Origin: Candidatus Rokuibacteriota bacterium
Lineage (GTDB): Bacteria > Methylomirabilota > Methylomirabilia > Rokubacteriales > CSP1-6
DNA length: 37,070 bases
Direction of reading: 5' to 3'
NCBI GenBank assembly: GCA_003220315.1
Contig: QHSA01000060.1
Coordinates: forward strand, 1-37,070
The translations under genes and the position numbers were made by a program. Positions 7,707 to 15,648 of the stretch are shown here, piece after piece. The notes under the pieces were generated by a model. The model had not been told where the DNA came from and did not search any database. It saw only the letters and a list, made by a program, of their open reading frames with translations. Positions within the stretch are counted from its first letter, which is position 1; every line of letters starts with the position of its first letter.

Positions 7707-9001
7707 TCGCGCTCCGGATACCTCGGCCGGAGCTCGTCGCGCGCGTGGGCGTGGCGCTCGGCCAGCGCGCGGATCTCCGCGAGCCTGTCGGGCCGGTGCA
7801 CGAAGCGCGGATCGGTCGTGTAGGCGGACCAGGCCGCCATGTAGTCGGGCGTCGAGAGCGAGAGCGCGAACTCCGAGATCTCGGTCGGGTTCGCGAGATC
7901 GGCCATGATCCCCACCTCGTTGTGGACGCCCGGATTCTTCCCGTCCAGGAACGCCTTCAGCGAGGCCGGCTTCGGACCGTGCGGCAGGCCGACGGGGTGG
8001 AGCGTCACCATCCCCTCACGGACGACGCCGCCGCCGCTGAAGAAGTCGCCGAAGTGATAGCCGAGCGTCTCCAGGTAGTCGAGGTTCTTGTGGAAGAACG
8101 GCAGCCACATCCCTTCCTTCTCGACCGAGCGGACGGTGAAGATGCAGATGTAGCAACCCGGGAGCTTGAAGATCGTGTGGCCCGAGGGCGGCACGTGCGA
8201 GCGGTCGGCGACGAGCGGTCGCACGTCCTCGACGGCGAACCTGTACGGGAGGTAGTCGCCCCGCCACCCGACGACGTCGAAGGGGTGGGTCGGATGCACG
8301 CGGCGGGTATACACGTCGGCGACCTTCGAGACGATCTCGAACCGCCCCGACTCGTTCCGCGTGTCGAGCGTGCGCGGGTACTTGTAATCGCTCCGGCTGT
8401 GGGTGATGAACTGCCCGGTCGTGGGCGACTCGGCCTTCTCGGGGTCGCCCGCGAAGGACTCGTACACCCAGTAGTACTGCGGGCCAGCTGCTAATTCGAA
8501 TCGGTGAGTGATCCCCTTCGGGACGATCAGGAAGTCGCCCTTCCGGAACTCGATCGGGCCGAAGGTCGTCTCGAGCGTGCCGCCGCCCTGGTGGACGAAG
8601 AAGACGAGCGTCGCCGAGTGGTGCTCGAAGAAGTAGTCCATGGAGGCGCGCGGGGCCGTGACGTGCATCGCCACGGTCGCGTTCGCGACGAGCCGCGCCA
8701 TCCCGCGGTACACGTCGCGCGGCGTGTCGGGCGTCATGACGTTCAGGAGGTGGTGGGTGCCGCCGATGGGCCCGAGCGGCGAGTCCCAGTGGGGCGCCCA
8801 TACGTGGCCGTCCAGCACGCGCGTCTCCGCGGGCAGCCAGTTGGTGGGTGGGTAGAGATGATAGCTGTGGGTGACCTTGCCCGCGAAGCCGCCCCGGCCG
8901 TGCTCCTGCTCGTAGACCTGGCGGACGAGGGGCCCGGCGTGGGGCGCGCGGGGGACGATCCCGACCTCTGGCGTGCCGCTGAAATACTCGAACTTCTCCA
9001 T
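7703..9001 (-). CDS. Homogentisate 1,2-dioxygenase-like protein (HmgA family)
   Basis: 432 residues with a two-part cupin layout. The N-terminal half has the HmgA-type GKVTHSYHLYPPTNW stretch. The first cupin includes FFVHQGGGTLETTFGP and GDFLIVPKGITHRF. The C-terminal part has PFFHKNLDYLETLGYH and LHPVGLPHGPKP, where the family's two His and one Glu bind Fe(II). Homogentisate dioxygenase opens the ring of homogentisate in tyrosine catabolism, but no maleylacetoacetate isomerase or fumarylacetoacetase is nearby, so another aromatic substrate is possible. ATG 9001 is chosen because GAGGTG lies just upstream; GTG 9052 would add 17 residues that do not look conserved. First gene of the four-gene leftward operon. 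Confidence 0.88.
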   Translation of the reverse strand: MEKFEYFSGTPEVGIVPRAPHAGPLVRQVYEQEHGRGGFAGKVTHSYHLYPPTNWLPAETRVLDGHVWAPHWDSPLGPIGGTHHLLNVMTPDTPRDVYRGMARLVANATVAMHVTAPRASMDYFFEHHSATLVFFVHQGGGTLETTFGPIEFRKGDFLIVPKGITHRFELAAGPQYYWVYESFAGDPEKAESPTTGQFITHSRSDYKYPRTLDTRNESGRFEIVSKVADVYTRRVHPTHPFDVVGWRGDYLPYRFAVEDVRPLVADRSHVPPSGHTIFKLPGCYICIFTVRSVEKEGMWLPFFHKNLDYLETLGYHFGDFFSGGGVVREGMVTLHPVGLPHGPKPASLKAFLDGKNPGVHNEVGIMADLANPTEISEFALSLSTPDYMAAWSAYTTDPRFVHRPDRLAEIRALAERHAHARDELRPRYPERE

Positions 9002-9119
9002 AGGCACCTCGCGTCCGGATGGTTCGGGGTCCAGGGCCAGATTGTACGTCACTTCCGCGTGAGGCTCGCGGCGAGATGGGCCCAGCCCGCGCCCGTCCCC
9101 GCGTTCTTCGCTGCCGAAC

Positions 9120-9125
9120 TATACT
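9120..9125 (+). promoter_or_regulatory. Candidate -10 box, possibly giving a leaderless mRNA
   Basis: TATACT lies seven bases before ATG 9133. If it is a sigma-70-type -10 box, transcription would begin at or next to the A of the start codon, making a leaderless transcript. This fits the lack of a Shine-Dalgarno sequence before the DUF2007 gene. No clear -35 box is seen about 17 bases upstream. Confidence 0.35.
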
Positions 9126-9132
9126 CTGACCG

Positions 9133-9420
9133 ATGACCCGCCGCGGGAAGGTGATCCGCTTTCCGACGCGTCCGCCCGAGCCGCGCGACTCGCGGAGCCT
9201 CGTGGCCGTGCACCGCTGCGATCGGGCGGAGGCGGTCGTCGTGAAGAGCCTGTTCGAGAGCGAGGGCATCCCGACGCTCCTGCGCTCGCACCTCGCCCAC
9301 TCGGTGCACCCGTTCTCGGTCGGCGACCAGGGCGAGGTCGTCATCCTGGTCCCCGAGGCCGAAGCGCCGCGGAGCCGGCGCCTCCTGACCCGCATCAAGC
9401 CTGGGCCGGGCCTCCCCTAG
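9133..9420 (+). CDS. DUF2007-type putative signal-transducing protein
   Basis: 95 residues. After a basic N-terminus, the segment LVAVHRCDRAEAVVVKSLFESEGIPTLLRS followed by GEVVILVPEAEAPRSRRLL matches the small alpha-beta DUF2007 fold, related to PII-like and GlnB-type folds. Members are described as putative signal-transducing proteins without a firm function. It stands alone on the + strand, divergent from the dioxygenase operon and tail to tail with the M28 peptidase gene (7 bases apart). Confidence 0.82.
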   Translation: MTRRGKVIRFPTRPPEPRDSRSLVAVHRCDRAEAVVVKSLFESEGIPTLLRSHLAHSVHPFSVGDQGEVVILVPEAEAPRSRRLLTRIKPGPGLP

Positions 9421-9427
9421 TCGCGCG

Positions 9428-10348
9428 TCACCCGAGCGCGGCGATCACCGCGTCGAGCGCCCGGCCGACGAGAGCGAGCGCCCGTGGGTCCAACGTGGCG
9501 ACGGCGTCGCGCGGGGTGTGGTAGGTGTCGAAGGGCACCGGGCGGCGGACGAGGGACCGGAGCGCGCTCCGCACCGGGCTGAACACGAACCGCCGGAGCG
9601 CCTCGGCCTCGGTCGACGGGATCACCGTGAGGCCGTAGGCGGGGACGCCGCTCGCGGCGAACGCCCGGTGGTCGCTCCCGAAGAGCGGAATGCGCCCGAC
9701 GACGTGGTAGCCGACGTCCCGCCTGAGGCCGAGGGTTTCGAGCGCGCCGCGCACACGACCGAGGAAGGGCGTCTCGTCGCCCGCGTCCCACACCGCGAGG
9801 CTGTCGCCGATGCCGCACAGCTCCAGGCTCAGCACGCCGGCGATCCCCGCCACCTCGGCCTCGCGCACCCAGGCCCGCGCGCCGAGATAGCCGAGCTCCT
9901 CGCACGCGGTGAAGAGGAAGCGCACGCGGAGGTCCGGCGGGACCCTCGCGCGCTCGAGCAGGTGGAGGAGAATGCCGACCGCCGCCGCGTTGTCGTTGGC
10001 GCCCGGGCTTCCCGGCACCGCGTCGTGGTGGGCGATCAGGAGCAGCACGCGCTGGCCGGCGCCCACGTTCACGGCGAAGTTCTCCCCGCGCCCCTCGAAC
10101 GTCTCGAAGCGCTGACGCGCGAAGCCCACGCCGCGCGCGGCGAGGTAGCGGGCGACCGCGGCCTCGCGCTCGACGTTCGGCCGGCCCGCGAGGAGACGGA
10201 CCAGCGCCAGGGGCGCGCGGTCGCCGGCGATGACCGCGTCGACGGGAGGCGGGGTCACGGTCGAGCCGCCGCCGCGGGCGTTGAGCACCCGGCTCAGCTG
10301 GCTGTTGATCCGCCCGCGGACGTAGAGCCGCAGGTCGCGCAGGCTCAC
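9428..10348 (-). CDS. M28-family zinc peptidase
   Basis: 306 residues. The M28 metal and catalytic motifs are present in order: LLLIAHHDAVPGSPGANDNA (about 115-135, His and Asp ligands), the FLFTACEELGYLGA pair of Glu (base and ligand, about 160-172), and GSDHRAFAASGVPAYGL with the last His. Such enzymes are di-zinc aminopeptidases or glutaminyl-cyclase-like proteins. No clear signal peptide is seen, so the location is uncertain. GTG 10348 overlaps the TatD stop by four bases, placing it at the end of the housekeeping operon. Confidence 0.92.
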   Translation of the reverse strand: MSLRDLRLYVRGRINSQLSRVLNARGGGSTVTPPPVDAVIAGDRAPLALVRLLAGRPNVEREAAVARYLAARGVGFARQRFETFEGRGENFAVNVGAGQRVLLLIAHHDAVPGSPGANDNAAAVGILLHLLERARVPPDLRVRFLFTACEELGYLGARAWVREAEVAGIAGVLSLELCGIGDSLAVWDAGDETPFLGRVRGALETLGLRRDVGYHVVGRIPLFGSDHRAFAASGVPAYGLTVIPSTEAEALRRFVFSPVRSALRSLVRRPVPFDTYHTPRDAVATLDPRALALVGRALDAVIAALG

Positions 10349-11118
10349 AAACCGAAGAGCCGGCGGGCGTTCTCCGACATGCGGGCCGCGAGCCCGGCGA
10401 GCGGCTCGCCACGCAGCTCGGCCACGCGCGCGGCGGTGATCGTGAGGTAGGCGGGCTCGTTGCGCTGGCCCCGGTGGGGCTGGGGCGGCAGGTAGGGGCA
10501 GTCGGTCTCGACGACGAGGCGGTCGGCGGGGACGAGCGTCGCGACCTCGGGCAGCGCGCGCGCCTTCGGATAGGTCACCGGCCCCGCGAGCGAGATCAAC
10601 AGGCCGAGGTCGAGACAGCGCTTGGCGACCGCCGTGTCGCCCGAGAAGCAGTGCATGATCCCGCCCGTCTCGCTCACAGGCATCTCCGCGAGGATCGCGA
10701 GCGTCTCCTCGTGAGCGTCGCGGCAGTGGACGAGCACGGGCTTCCTCGCCCGCCGCGCGAGGGCGAGCTGGGCCCGGAACGCGCGCGCCTGGGCGTCGTG
10801 GGGCGAGAGGTTGCGAAAGAAATCGAGCCCGGTCTCACCGATGGCGACCACGCGCGGCGCCGCGGCGAGCCGCTCGATCTCCACGAGCTGGGCCTCGTCG
10901 GCCAGGCTCGCCTCGTGGGGATGGATGCCGACCGCGGCCCAGACGTCGGGCTCGCGCGCGGCGAGCGCCACGGCCGCGCGCGAGCTCGGGACATCGGTGC
11001 CGATCGTGATCATGCGCCGCACCCCGGCGGCCCGCGCCCGTGCCAGCACGGCGCCGAGATCGTCCGCGAACTCCGGGAAGTGCAGGTGCGCGTGGGTGTC
11101 GAAGAGGTCCGGCGTCAC
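10345..11118 (-). CDS. TatD-family metal-dependent hydrolase (DNase)
   Basis: 257 residues, the usual TatD length. The metal ligands are all seen: HxH in DTHAHLHF (7-14), Glu in IGETGLDFF, His in VLVHCRDAHEE, His in IMHCFSGD and Asp in VETDCPYLPPQPHRG. TatD proteins are 3'-5' exonucleases/DNases of the amidohydrolase superfamily. GTG 11118 overlaps the ACT-protein stop (GTGA). In many bacteria tatD lies just downstream of metG; here three genes separate them but the neighbourhood is kept. Confidence 0.96.
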   Translation of the reverse strand: MTPDLFDTHAHLHFPEFADDLGAVLARARAAGVRRMITIGTDVPSSRAAVALAAREPDVWAAVGIHPHEASLADEAQLVEIERLAAAPRVVAIGETGLDFFRNLSPHDAQARAFRAQLALARRARKPVLVHCRDAHEETLAILAEMPVSETGGIMHCFSGDTAVAKRCLDLGLLISLAGPVTYPKARALPEVATLVPADRLVVETDCPYLPPQPHRGQRNEPAYLTITAARVAELRGEPLAGLAARMSENARRLFGL

Positions 11119-11528
11119 ATCGCTCCCAGGACGGCGGCCGCCTTCTTGACGGCGCCCGGCTTGACCCAGAGGATCGCGCCCCAGCGCCCGAAACCGGCCG
11201 CCACCGAGTCCATGGCGGTCACGTTGATCTTCGCCGCGGCCAGCTTCTGGAGAACGTCCGAGCAGGCGCCGATCCGGTCGTCCCCCTCGATCACGAACGC
11301 GCGCTTCGGGCCCTTCACCTTCCACTTGTTCTGCTTGGCGACGGCCCGGAACGCGTCGGGATCGGTCGGGACGAAGTCGAGCTGGGCCCCGCGCCCGCTC
11401 GGGAAGCCCGAGTAGGCGACCAGGTTCACGCCCGCCCGCTTGAGCTCGCCCAGGATCCGTGCCCCCTCGCCAGGCTTGTCGGGCACCAGCACGTAGAAAT
11501 AGTCGACGGCGCGCACTGTCTCGGGCAT
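11115..11528 (-). CDS. Protein of two ACT domains
   Basis: 137 residues made of two ACT-type beta-alpha-beta units. The first starts YFYVLVPDKPGEGARILGELKRAGVN (about 11-36); the second starts RAFVIEGDDRIGACSDVLQKLAAAKINV (about 76-103). ACT domains bind amino acids or similar small ligands, and free-standing pairs are usually called amino-acid-binding regulators. ATG 11528 has a strong GAGGAGG ribosome-binding site six bases upstream. No enzyme of amino-acid synthesis is adjacent, so the ligand cannot be guessed. Confidence 0.88.
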   Translation of the reverse strand: MPETVRAVDYFYVLVPDKPGEGARILGELKRAGVNLVAYSGFPSGRGAQLDFVPTDPDAFRAVAKQNKWKVKGPKRAFVIEGDDRIGACSDVLQKLAAAKINVTAMDSVAAGFGRWGAILWVKPGAVKKAAAVLGAM

Positions 11529-11560
11529 GACGGCCTCCTCTCGTCGCGAAATCGGAGTTC

Positions 11561-12547
11561 TCACGGGGTCACACGAAAGCGCAGCCGGCCGATGAGCTGA
11601 CCCGAGCCCGTCTCGACGTCCACCGTCCAGCGGCCCGTCGGATCGGCCGGAAACGACGTCTTGCGCGAATAGGTCCTGAACCCTTCCAGCCGCCCGCCCC
11701 GGACGGGGGAGAGGTTCACCACGTTCACCACCTGCCCGTTGCGCCGCCACACATGGGTGACCGCCTGGGACAGCCCGGCGGGCGCGTAGATGGGAGTGTA
11801 CGCTATCAGGCCCCGCGCTCTGAGCTCGTCCGCGCCGATGGGATCGGGGGCGAGCTCGAGCGCGTCGGTGCTCAACACGTCCCACGCGATCACGGCGCGC
11901 GCGAGGAAGAGCGGCGCCGGCGGGATCACGGCACGGCCGAGCGCGACGACCGTCGCCGCCACGACCCCCACGGCGACGGTGGTCCGGAACGCCGTGGGCC
12001 AGTCCAGGCGCTGACCGCGCCGGACGGCGGGCGTGAGCGCGACCGACGCCAGGAACGCGCTCGCGATGAGCGACGGGAACGGCGCCACGCCCACCAGCGG
12101 CAGCGCCACGTTGAGCGACGCGAAGATCGACACGACGAAGAAGACATAGCCGAGCCACGGCCGCGGCTGGACGACGGCCCGGTACCAGGGGTCGAAGGTC
12201 GCCAGGAGCGCCAGGGCCACGAGCAGCGCGAGAAAGCCGGCGTTCCGCGAGGTGAGGGTGGTGGCGGCGTAGTACGCCGGGAGCACGAAGAGGAGCAGGC
12301 CGTGGTAGAGGGTCTGGATCGTGTAATCGACCGCCGTGACGAGGAGCCGCAGGGACTTGCGCTCCGAACCCTCGAGCGCCCGGATGTCGACGAAGACGGC
12401 GAAGAGCAGCCAGAGGAGCAGGAGGTAGCCGACGGTCCAGCCGACATTCGGCAGGCCGCGACGGAAGACGAACAGCGTGAGGAGCCCGCCGCCGAACGAG
12501 GCGCACGAGACGCCCCAGGTCGACAGAAAGGCCAGCGCCCGTTCCAC
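11561..12547 (-). CDS. DUF5924/DUF2914 membrane protein
   Basis: 328 residues. The N-terminal 215 residues hold about seven hydrophobic helices (DUF5924-like). The C-terminal 110 residues form a DUF2914 beta domain with its signatures THVWRRNGQVV, NLSPVRGGRLEGFRTYSRK and DPTGRWTVDVETGSGQLIGRLRF. DUF2914 is predicted to be extracytoplasmic. The role is unknown. GTG 12547 follows the stop of the small protein at 12572 by 24 bases, so it is probably in the same operon. Confidence 0.87.
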   Translation of the reverse strand: MERALAFLSTWGVSCASFGGGLLTLFVFRRGLPNVGWTVGYLLLLWLLFAVFVDIRALEGSERKSLRLLVTAVDYTIQTLYHGLLLFVLPAYYAATTLTSRNAGFLALLVALALLATFDPWYRAVVQPRPWLGYVFFVVSIFASLNVALPLVGVAPFPSLIASAFLASVALTPAVRRGQRLDWPTAFRTTVAVGVVAATVVALGRAVIPPAPLFLARAVIAWDVLSTDALELAPDPIGADELRARGLIAYTPIYAPAGLSQAVTHVWRRNGQVVNVVNLSPVRGGRLEGFRTYSRKTSFPADPTGRWTVDVETGSGQLIGRLRFRVTP

Positions 12548-12571
12548 GCGCGCGGTTCGGCGGGTCCGGCG

Positions 12572-12826
12572 CTAGGCCGGGCCGAGCCGCTCGGCGATCC
12601 GCCGCGCGACGTCGTCGCGCTTGAGGGCCGCGACGCAGTCGAGGACGTCGCCGGCGGCGGAGTGGATGCGAAGGTGGGCGCCGACGAGGTCGAGCGCGCT
12701 CGCGCGGACCGCGCCGTCGAGGCCGCAGATCTCGCGCAGCACACGCGCGATCGACGCGTCGCGCCCCGCAACCTGGAGCACCGCGTCCACGAACTCGTTC
12801 TGGCCGAGCTCGGAGCGCGGCGTCAC
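12572..12826 (-). CDS. Small hypothetical protein downstream of metG
   Basis: 84 residues. GTG 12826 overlaps the metG stop by GTGA, the main reason for calling it. The protein is soluble and mostly helical (NEFVDAVLQVAGRDASIARVLREICGLD..., then a segment around VLDCVAALKRDDVARRIAERLG). I do not recognise a family. Codon use matches the neighbours, and the tight coupling suggests co-expression with methionyl-tRNA synthetase. Confidence 0.65.
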   Translation of the reverse strand: MTPRSELGQNEFVDAVLQVAGRDASIARVLREICGLDGAVRASALDLVGAHLRIHSAAGDVLDCVAALKRDDVARRIAERLGPA

Positions 12827-14781
12827 GTGATCGTCGCCCCCGGCGGCAGGTCCCGGTCGACCGTGAGCACGGCGAGCTTCCCCTCGATGGAGGCCGCCAG
12901 CACCATACCGTTGGACTCGATCCCCATGAGCTTCACCGGCTCGAGGTTCGCCACGACGACGACCTTCTTGCCCACGAGCTCCGCCGGGGCGTAGTGCTCG
13001 GCGATCCCGGCGACGAGCGTCCGCGGCTCGCCGCCGAGCGACACGGTGAGCTTGAGGAGCTTCTTCGACTTGGGCACGGGCTCCGCGGTCAGCACCTCCG
13101 CGACGCGCAGCTCGAGCTTGCCGACGTCGGATATTGTAGCGGGTGCCGCGGGGCCGGCTATTGTAACGAGTGCCGCGGGGCCGGACTGTCCCGAGGGTGG
13201 CCTGCTTGAGGTGCCCGTGGCTCCGATCTCCAAGTCCGATTTGTTCTTGTCGTCGACCCGCGGGAAGAGCCCGGAGACTTTCTGGACGCGCGTGCCCGCG
13301 GCGAGCCGCCCCCAGACGGCGTCGGCGAGCGTCGGCTCGCCCGACTGGCCCAGCCCGACCCGGATCTTCGTCGCGGCGTCGGGAAGGAACGGCGTCAGCA
13401 TGATGCCGAGGAAACGAAGCGACTCGCCGAGGGCGTAGAGAACGACGTCCAGGCGCGTTCGCTGTGTCTCGTCCTTGGCGAGCGCCCACGGCTGCGTCGT
13501 GTCGACGTACCCGTTCACCGAGCCGACGAACGCCCAGATCGCGGTGAGCGCTCGCTGAAACGCGAACTCGTCCAGCGCGGCCGCAACGTCCCGGATCACC
13601 TGCGCCGAGCGGCGCTCGAGACGCGTCTCCAGCTCGCCGACGTCTCCGGCCTGCCACCCTCGCCGGATCCCGCCGAAGTTCACGATCAGCGTCGTCACGC
13701 GCGAGACGAGGTTGCCGAGGTCGTTGGCGAGGTCGGCGTTGAGCCGTCCGACCAGCGCTTCCTCCGAGAAGTCGGCGTCGAGGCCGAAGACCATTTCGCG
13801 CAGGATGAAGTAGCGGAAGGCGTCGTTGCCGTAGGTGTCCTTGAGCGCCAGCGCCTCGACGAGGTTCCCCACGGACTTCGAGATCTTGCGGCCGCCGAGC
13901 GTCCAGTAGCCGTGGACGTTGAGGTGCCGGTAGAGAGGCAGGCCGGCCGCCTTCAGCATGCACGGCCAGTAGATCGCGTGGGGCTTGACGATGTCCTTCG
14001 CGATCACGTGCTGGGCCGAGGGCCAGTACGTCTCGAAGCGTGGGTCACCCGGCCCGCCGAGCGCCGAGACGTAGTTGATGAGCGCGTCGAACCAGACGTA
14101 CGTGACGTACTTGTCGTCGAACGGCAGGGGGATTCCCCAGTTCAATCGGCGCTTGGGCCGGCTGATGGACAGGTCCTGGAGGGGATCGCGCAGGAACCCG
14201 AGGATCTCGTTGCGGTAGCGCTCCGGCCGGATCAGGTCCGGCTGGCGTTCGATGGTCTCGACGAGCCACGCCTGGTACTTCGACATCTTGAAGAAGTAGT
14301 TCTCCTCCTCGATCCACTGGAGCGGCGTCTGATGGTCGGGGCACTTACCATCGACGATCTCTTTCTCGGTGTAGAAGCGCTCGCACCCGAAGCAGTACTG
14401 GCCGCCGTAGTTGCCCAGATAGATCTCGCCCGCCTCCCAGAGCGTCTGGAGGATCGCCTGGACGACCTTCGTGTGGCGCGGCTCCGTCGTGCGGATGAAA
14501 TCGTCGTTCGCGATGCCAAGCGCGTTCCAGGTCTCGCGGAACGCGGCGGAGTTGCGATCGGCCAGCGCCTGCGGCGTCACGCCCGCCTTGGCCGCGGCTT
14601 GCGCGATCTTGTCGCCGTGCTCGTCGGTGCCGGTGAGGAGCCAGACGTCGTCGCCCGCGAGCCGGTGGTAGCGCGCCATCGTGTCGGCCGCGATCGTCGT
14701 GTAGGCGTGGCCGAGGTGGGGGCGGTCGTTGACGTAGTAGATCGGCGTCGTGAGGTAGAAGACGCGGGCGCGGTCGGTCAC
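12823..14781 (-). CDS. metG: Methionine--tRNA ligase with C-terminal tRNA-binding domain
   Basis: 652 residues. The class I signatures are HLGH at 22-25 and KISKS (in GGRKISKSVGN). The zinc knuckle CFGC...CPDH near 140-165 marks the Thermus/Bacillus-type enzyme with one zinc site. The helical anticodon-binding domain ends near 515. The last 100 residues (VGKLELRVAEVL...) are a Trbp111-like tRNA-binding domain. Between them, about 520-552, lies a Gly/Ala/Pro/Ser-rich linker largely encoded by repeat C in frame. The enzyme charges tRNA-Met. GTG 14781 overlaps the ricT stop (GTGA). Function should be intact because the insertion is in a natural linker. Confidence 0.97.
   Translation of the reverse strand: MTDRARVFYLTTPIYYVNDRPHLGHAYTTIAADTMARYHRLAGDDVWLLTGTDEHGDKIAQAAAKAGVTPQALADRNSAAFRETWNALGIANDDFIRTTEPRHTKVVQAILQTLWEAGEIYLGNYGGQYCFGCERFYTEKEIVDGKCPDHQTPLQWIEEENYFFKMSKYQAWLVETIERQPDLIRPERYRNEILGFLRDPLQDLSISRPKRRLNWGIPLPFDDKYVTYVWFDALINYVSALGGPGDPRFETYWPSAQHVIAKDIVKPHAIYWPCMLKAAGLPLYRHLNVHGYWTLGGRKISKSVGNLVEALALKDTYGNDAFRYFILREMVFGLDADFSEEALVGRLNADLANDLGNLVSRVTTLIVNFGGIRRGWQAGDVGELETRLERRSAQVIRDVAAALDEFAFQRALTAIWAFVGSVNGYVDTTQPWALAKDETQRTRLDVVLYALGESLRFLGIMLTPFLPDAATKIRVGLGQSGEPTLADAVWGRLAAGTRVQKVSGLFPRVDDKNKSDLEIGATGTSSRPPSGQSGPAALVTIAGPAAPATISDVGKLELRVAEVLTAEPVPKSKKLLKLTVSLGGEPRTLVAGIAEHYAPAELVGKKVVVVANLEPVKLMGIESNGMVLAASIEGKLAVLTVDRDLPPGATIT
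13134..13210 (+). repeat. Dispersed repeat, locus C, inside metG
   Basis: Read on the + strand: TTGTAGCGGGTGCCGCGG, GGCCGGCTA, then again TTGTAACGAGTGCCGCGG, GGCCGG, then GAGGGTGGCCTG. It is the same word order as the other loci, with the 5' half duplicated (27-base period) and one change in the core (GAGGGTGGCC for GTGGGTGGCC). It runs antisense to metG yet keeps the metG frame open, encoding about residues 524-549. It sits exactly between the anticodon-binding and tRNA-binding domains. Confidence 0.88.
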
Positions 14782-15638
14782 GAGTCCTCGAGCTGGGCCT
14801 GGATGTGGGGCCGCCCCTCCCAGGTGAGCTGGTCGAGCGGCACTTCCGCCTCCGTCCCATCGGGGAAGCCGACCACCACCGTCTGCTTGAGCACGCGGAT
14901 CGACGTCACCTTGCCCGCCATGCAGCCCCCGCCGCCGCACGAGGCCTGGCACGGCGTGTTGACCCGTGGCAGGCGCGACCGGAGCTCCTGGTAGGTCGAG
15001 AACTCGTAGAGGAGACAGCACTTCAGCCGTCCGCAGTTGCCCAGCAGCCGGTTGTCGGTGAGCGGCATGTCCTGGGCCTTCGCCATCCTCACGGAGATCG
15101 GCTCGAAGCGCCGGAGGTAGGACGAGCAGCAGAGCTGGCGGCCGCACGGCCCGATGCCGTCCATGAGCTTGGTCGTGTCGCGCGCGCCGACCTGGCGCAT
15201 CTCGATCCGCGAGTGGAACTCGCGCGCGATGTCGCGGACCAGCTCGCGGAAGTCGACGCGGTCCTCGGCGTTGAAGTAGACGGTGACACGGCGCGCCGCC
15301 GGTTGCATCTCGACGTCCACCACCTTCATCGAGAGCCCTCGTCCGCGCGCCAGCTGCTGGCAGGTGACGATCGCCCGCTGCTCGCGCTCGCGGCGCTCGC
15401 GGTACTCGCGGGCCTCCGCCGGTATCGCGAGGCGCACCACGCGGCGGTACAGGCGGTCGCGCTTGGCCTCCGGGAGCGCACGTCTGGGCCGCCGGACCTC
15501 GCCGACCGCGGTGTCCTGCCCCGTCTCGACGACCACGAGGTCGCCCACGTGGGCGTCCAGGCCGACCAGCTTGTAGTCGTCGGCCTGCGCGCTCTCGTGG
15601 AGCCGAACCCCGATCAGGTACTCTGGCTCGGATTCCAT
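14778..15638 (-). CDS. ricT: RicT/YaaT-like PSP1 domain protein
   Basis: 286 residues. The PSP1 C-terminal domain is clear (MKVVDVEMQPAARRVTVYFNAEDRVDFRELVRDI). It is followed by conserved cysteine motifs GPCGRQLCCSSYL and GNCGRLKCCLLYEF, then CQASCGGGGCM. In Bacillus, RicT with RicA and RicF forms an iron-sulfur complex acting on RNase Y-dependent RNA processing; many other bacteria carry only RicT next to holB and tmk, as here. ATG 15638 follows the holB stop by 10 bases. The extra CxxxC...C cluster near residue 235 could add a metal ligand. Confidence 0.93.
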   Translation of the reverse strand: MESEPEYLIGVRLHESAQADDYKLVGLDAHVGDLVVVETGQDTAVGEVRRPRRALPEAKRDRLYRRVVRLAIPAEAREYRERREREQRAIVTCQQLARGRGLSMKVVDVEMQPAARRVTVYFNAEDRVDFRELVRDIAREFHSRIEMRQVGARDTTKLMDGIGPCGRQLCCSSYLRRFEPISVRMAKAQDMPLTDNRLLGNCGRLKCCLLYEFSTYQELRSRLPRVNTPCQASCGGGGCMAGKVTSIRVLKQTVVVGFPDGTEAEVPLDQLTWEGRPHIQAQLEDS

Positions 15639-15648
15639 GGGTCTCGCC

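Noticed and set aside
8838-8858. GGTGGGTGGG as another copy of the dispersed repeat
   Set aside because: It encodes the conserved YPPTNW segment of the dioxygenase and lacks the flanking CCGCGAGGCCGG block and TTGTA edge.
9041-9046. ATTGTA as a further repeat edge, or TACAAT as the dioxygenase promoter
   Set aside because: No repeat body follows; as a -10 box on the - strand it has no convincing -35 partner.
9002-9052. Upstream GTG 9052 as the dioxygenase start
   Set aside because: The extra residues do not look conserved, and the ATG at 9001 has a ribosome-binding site just before it.
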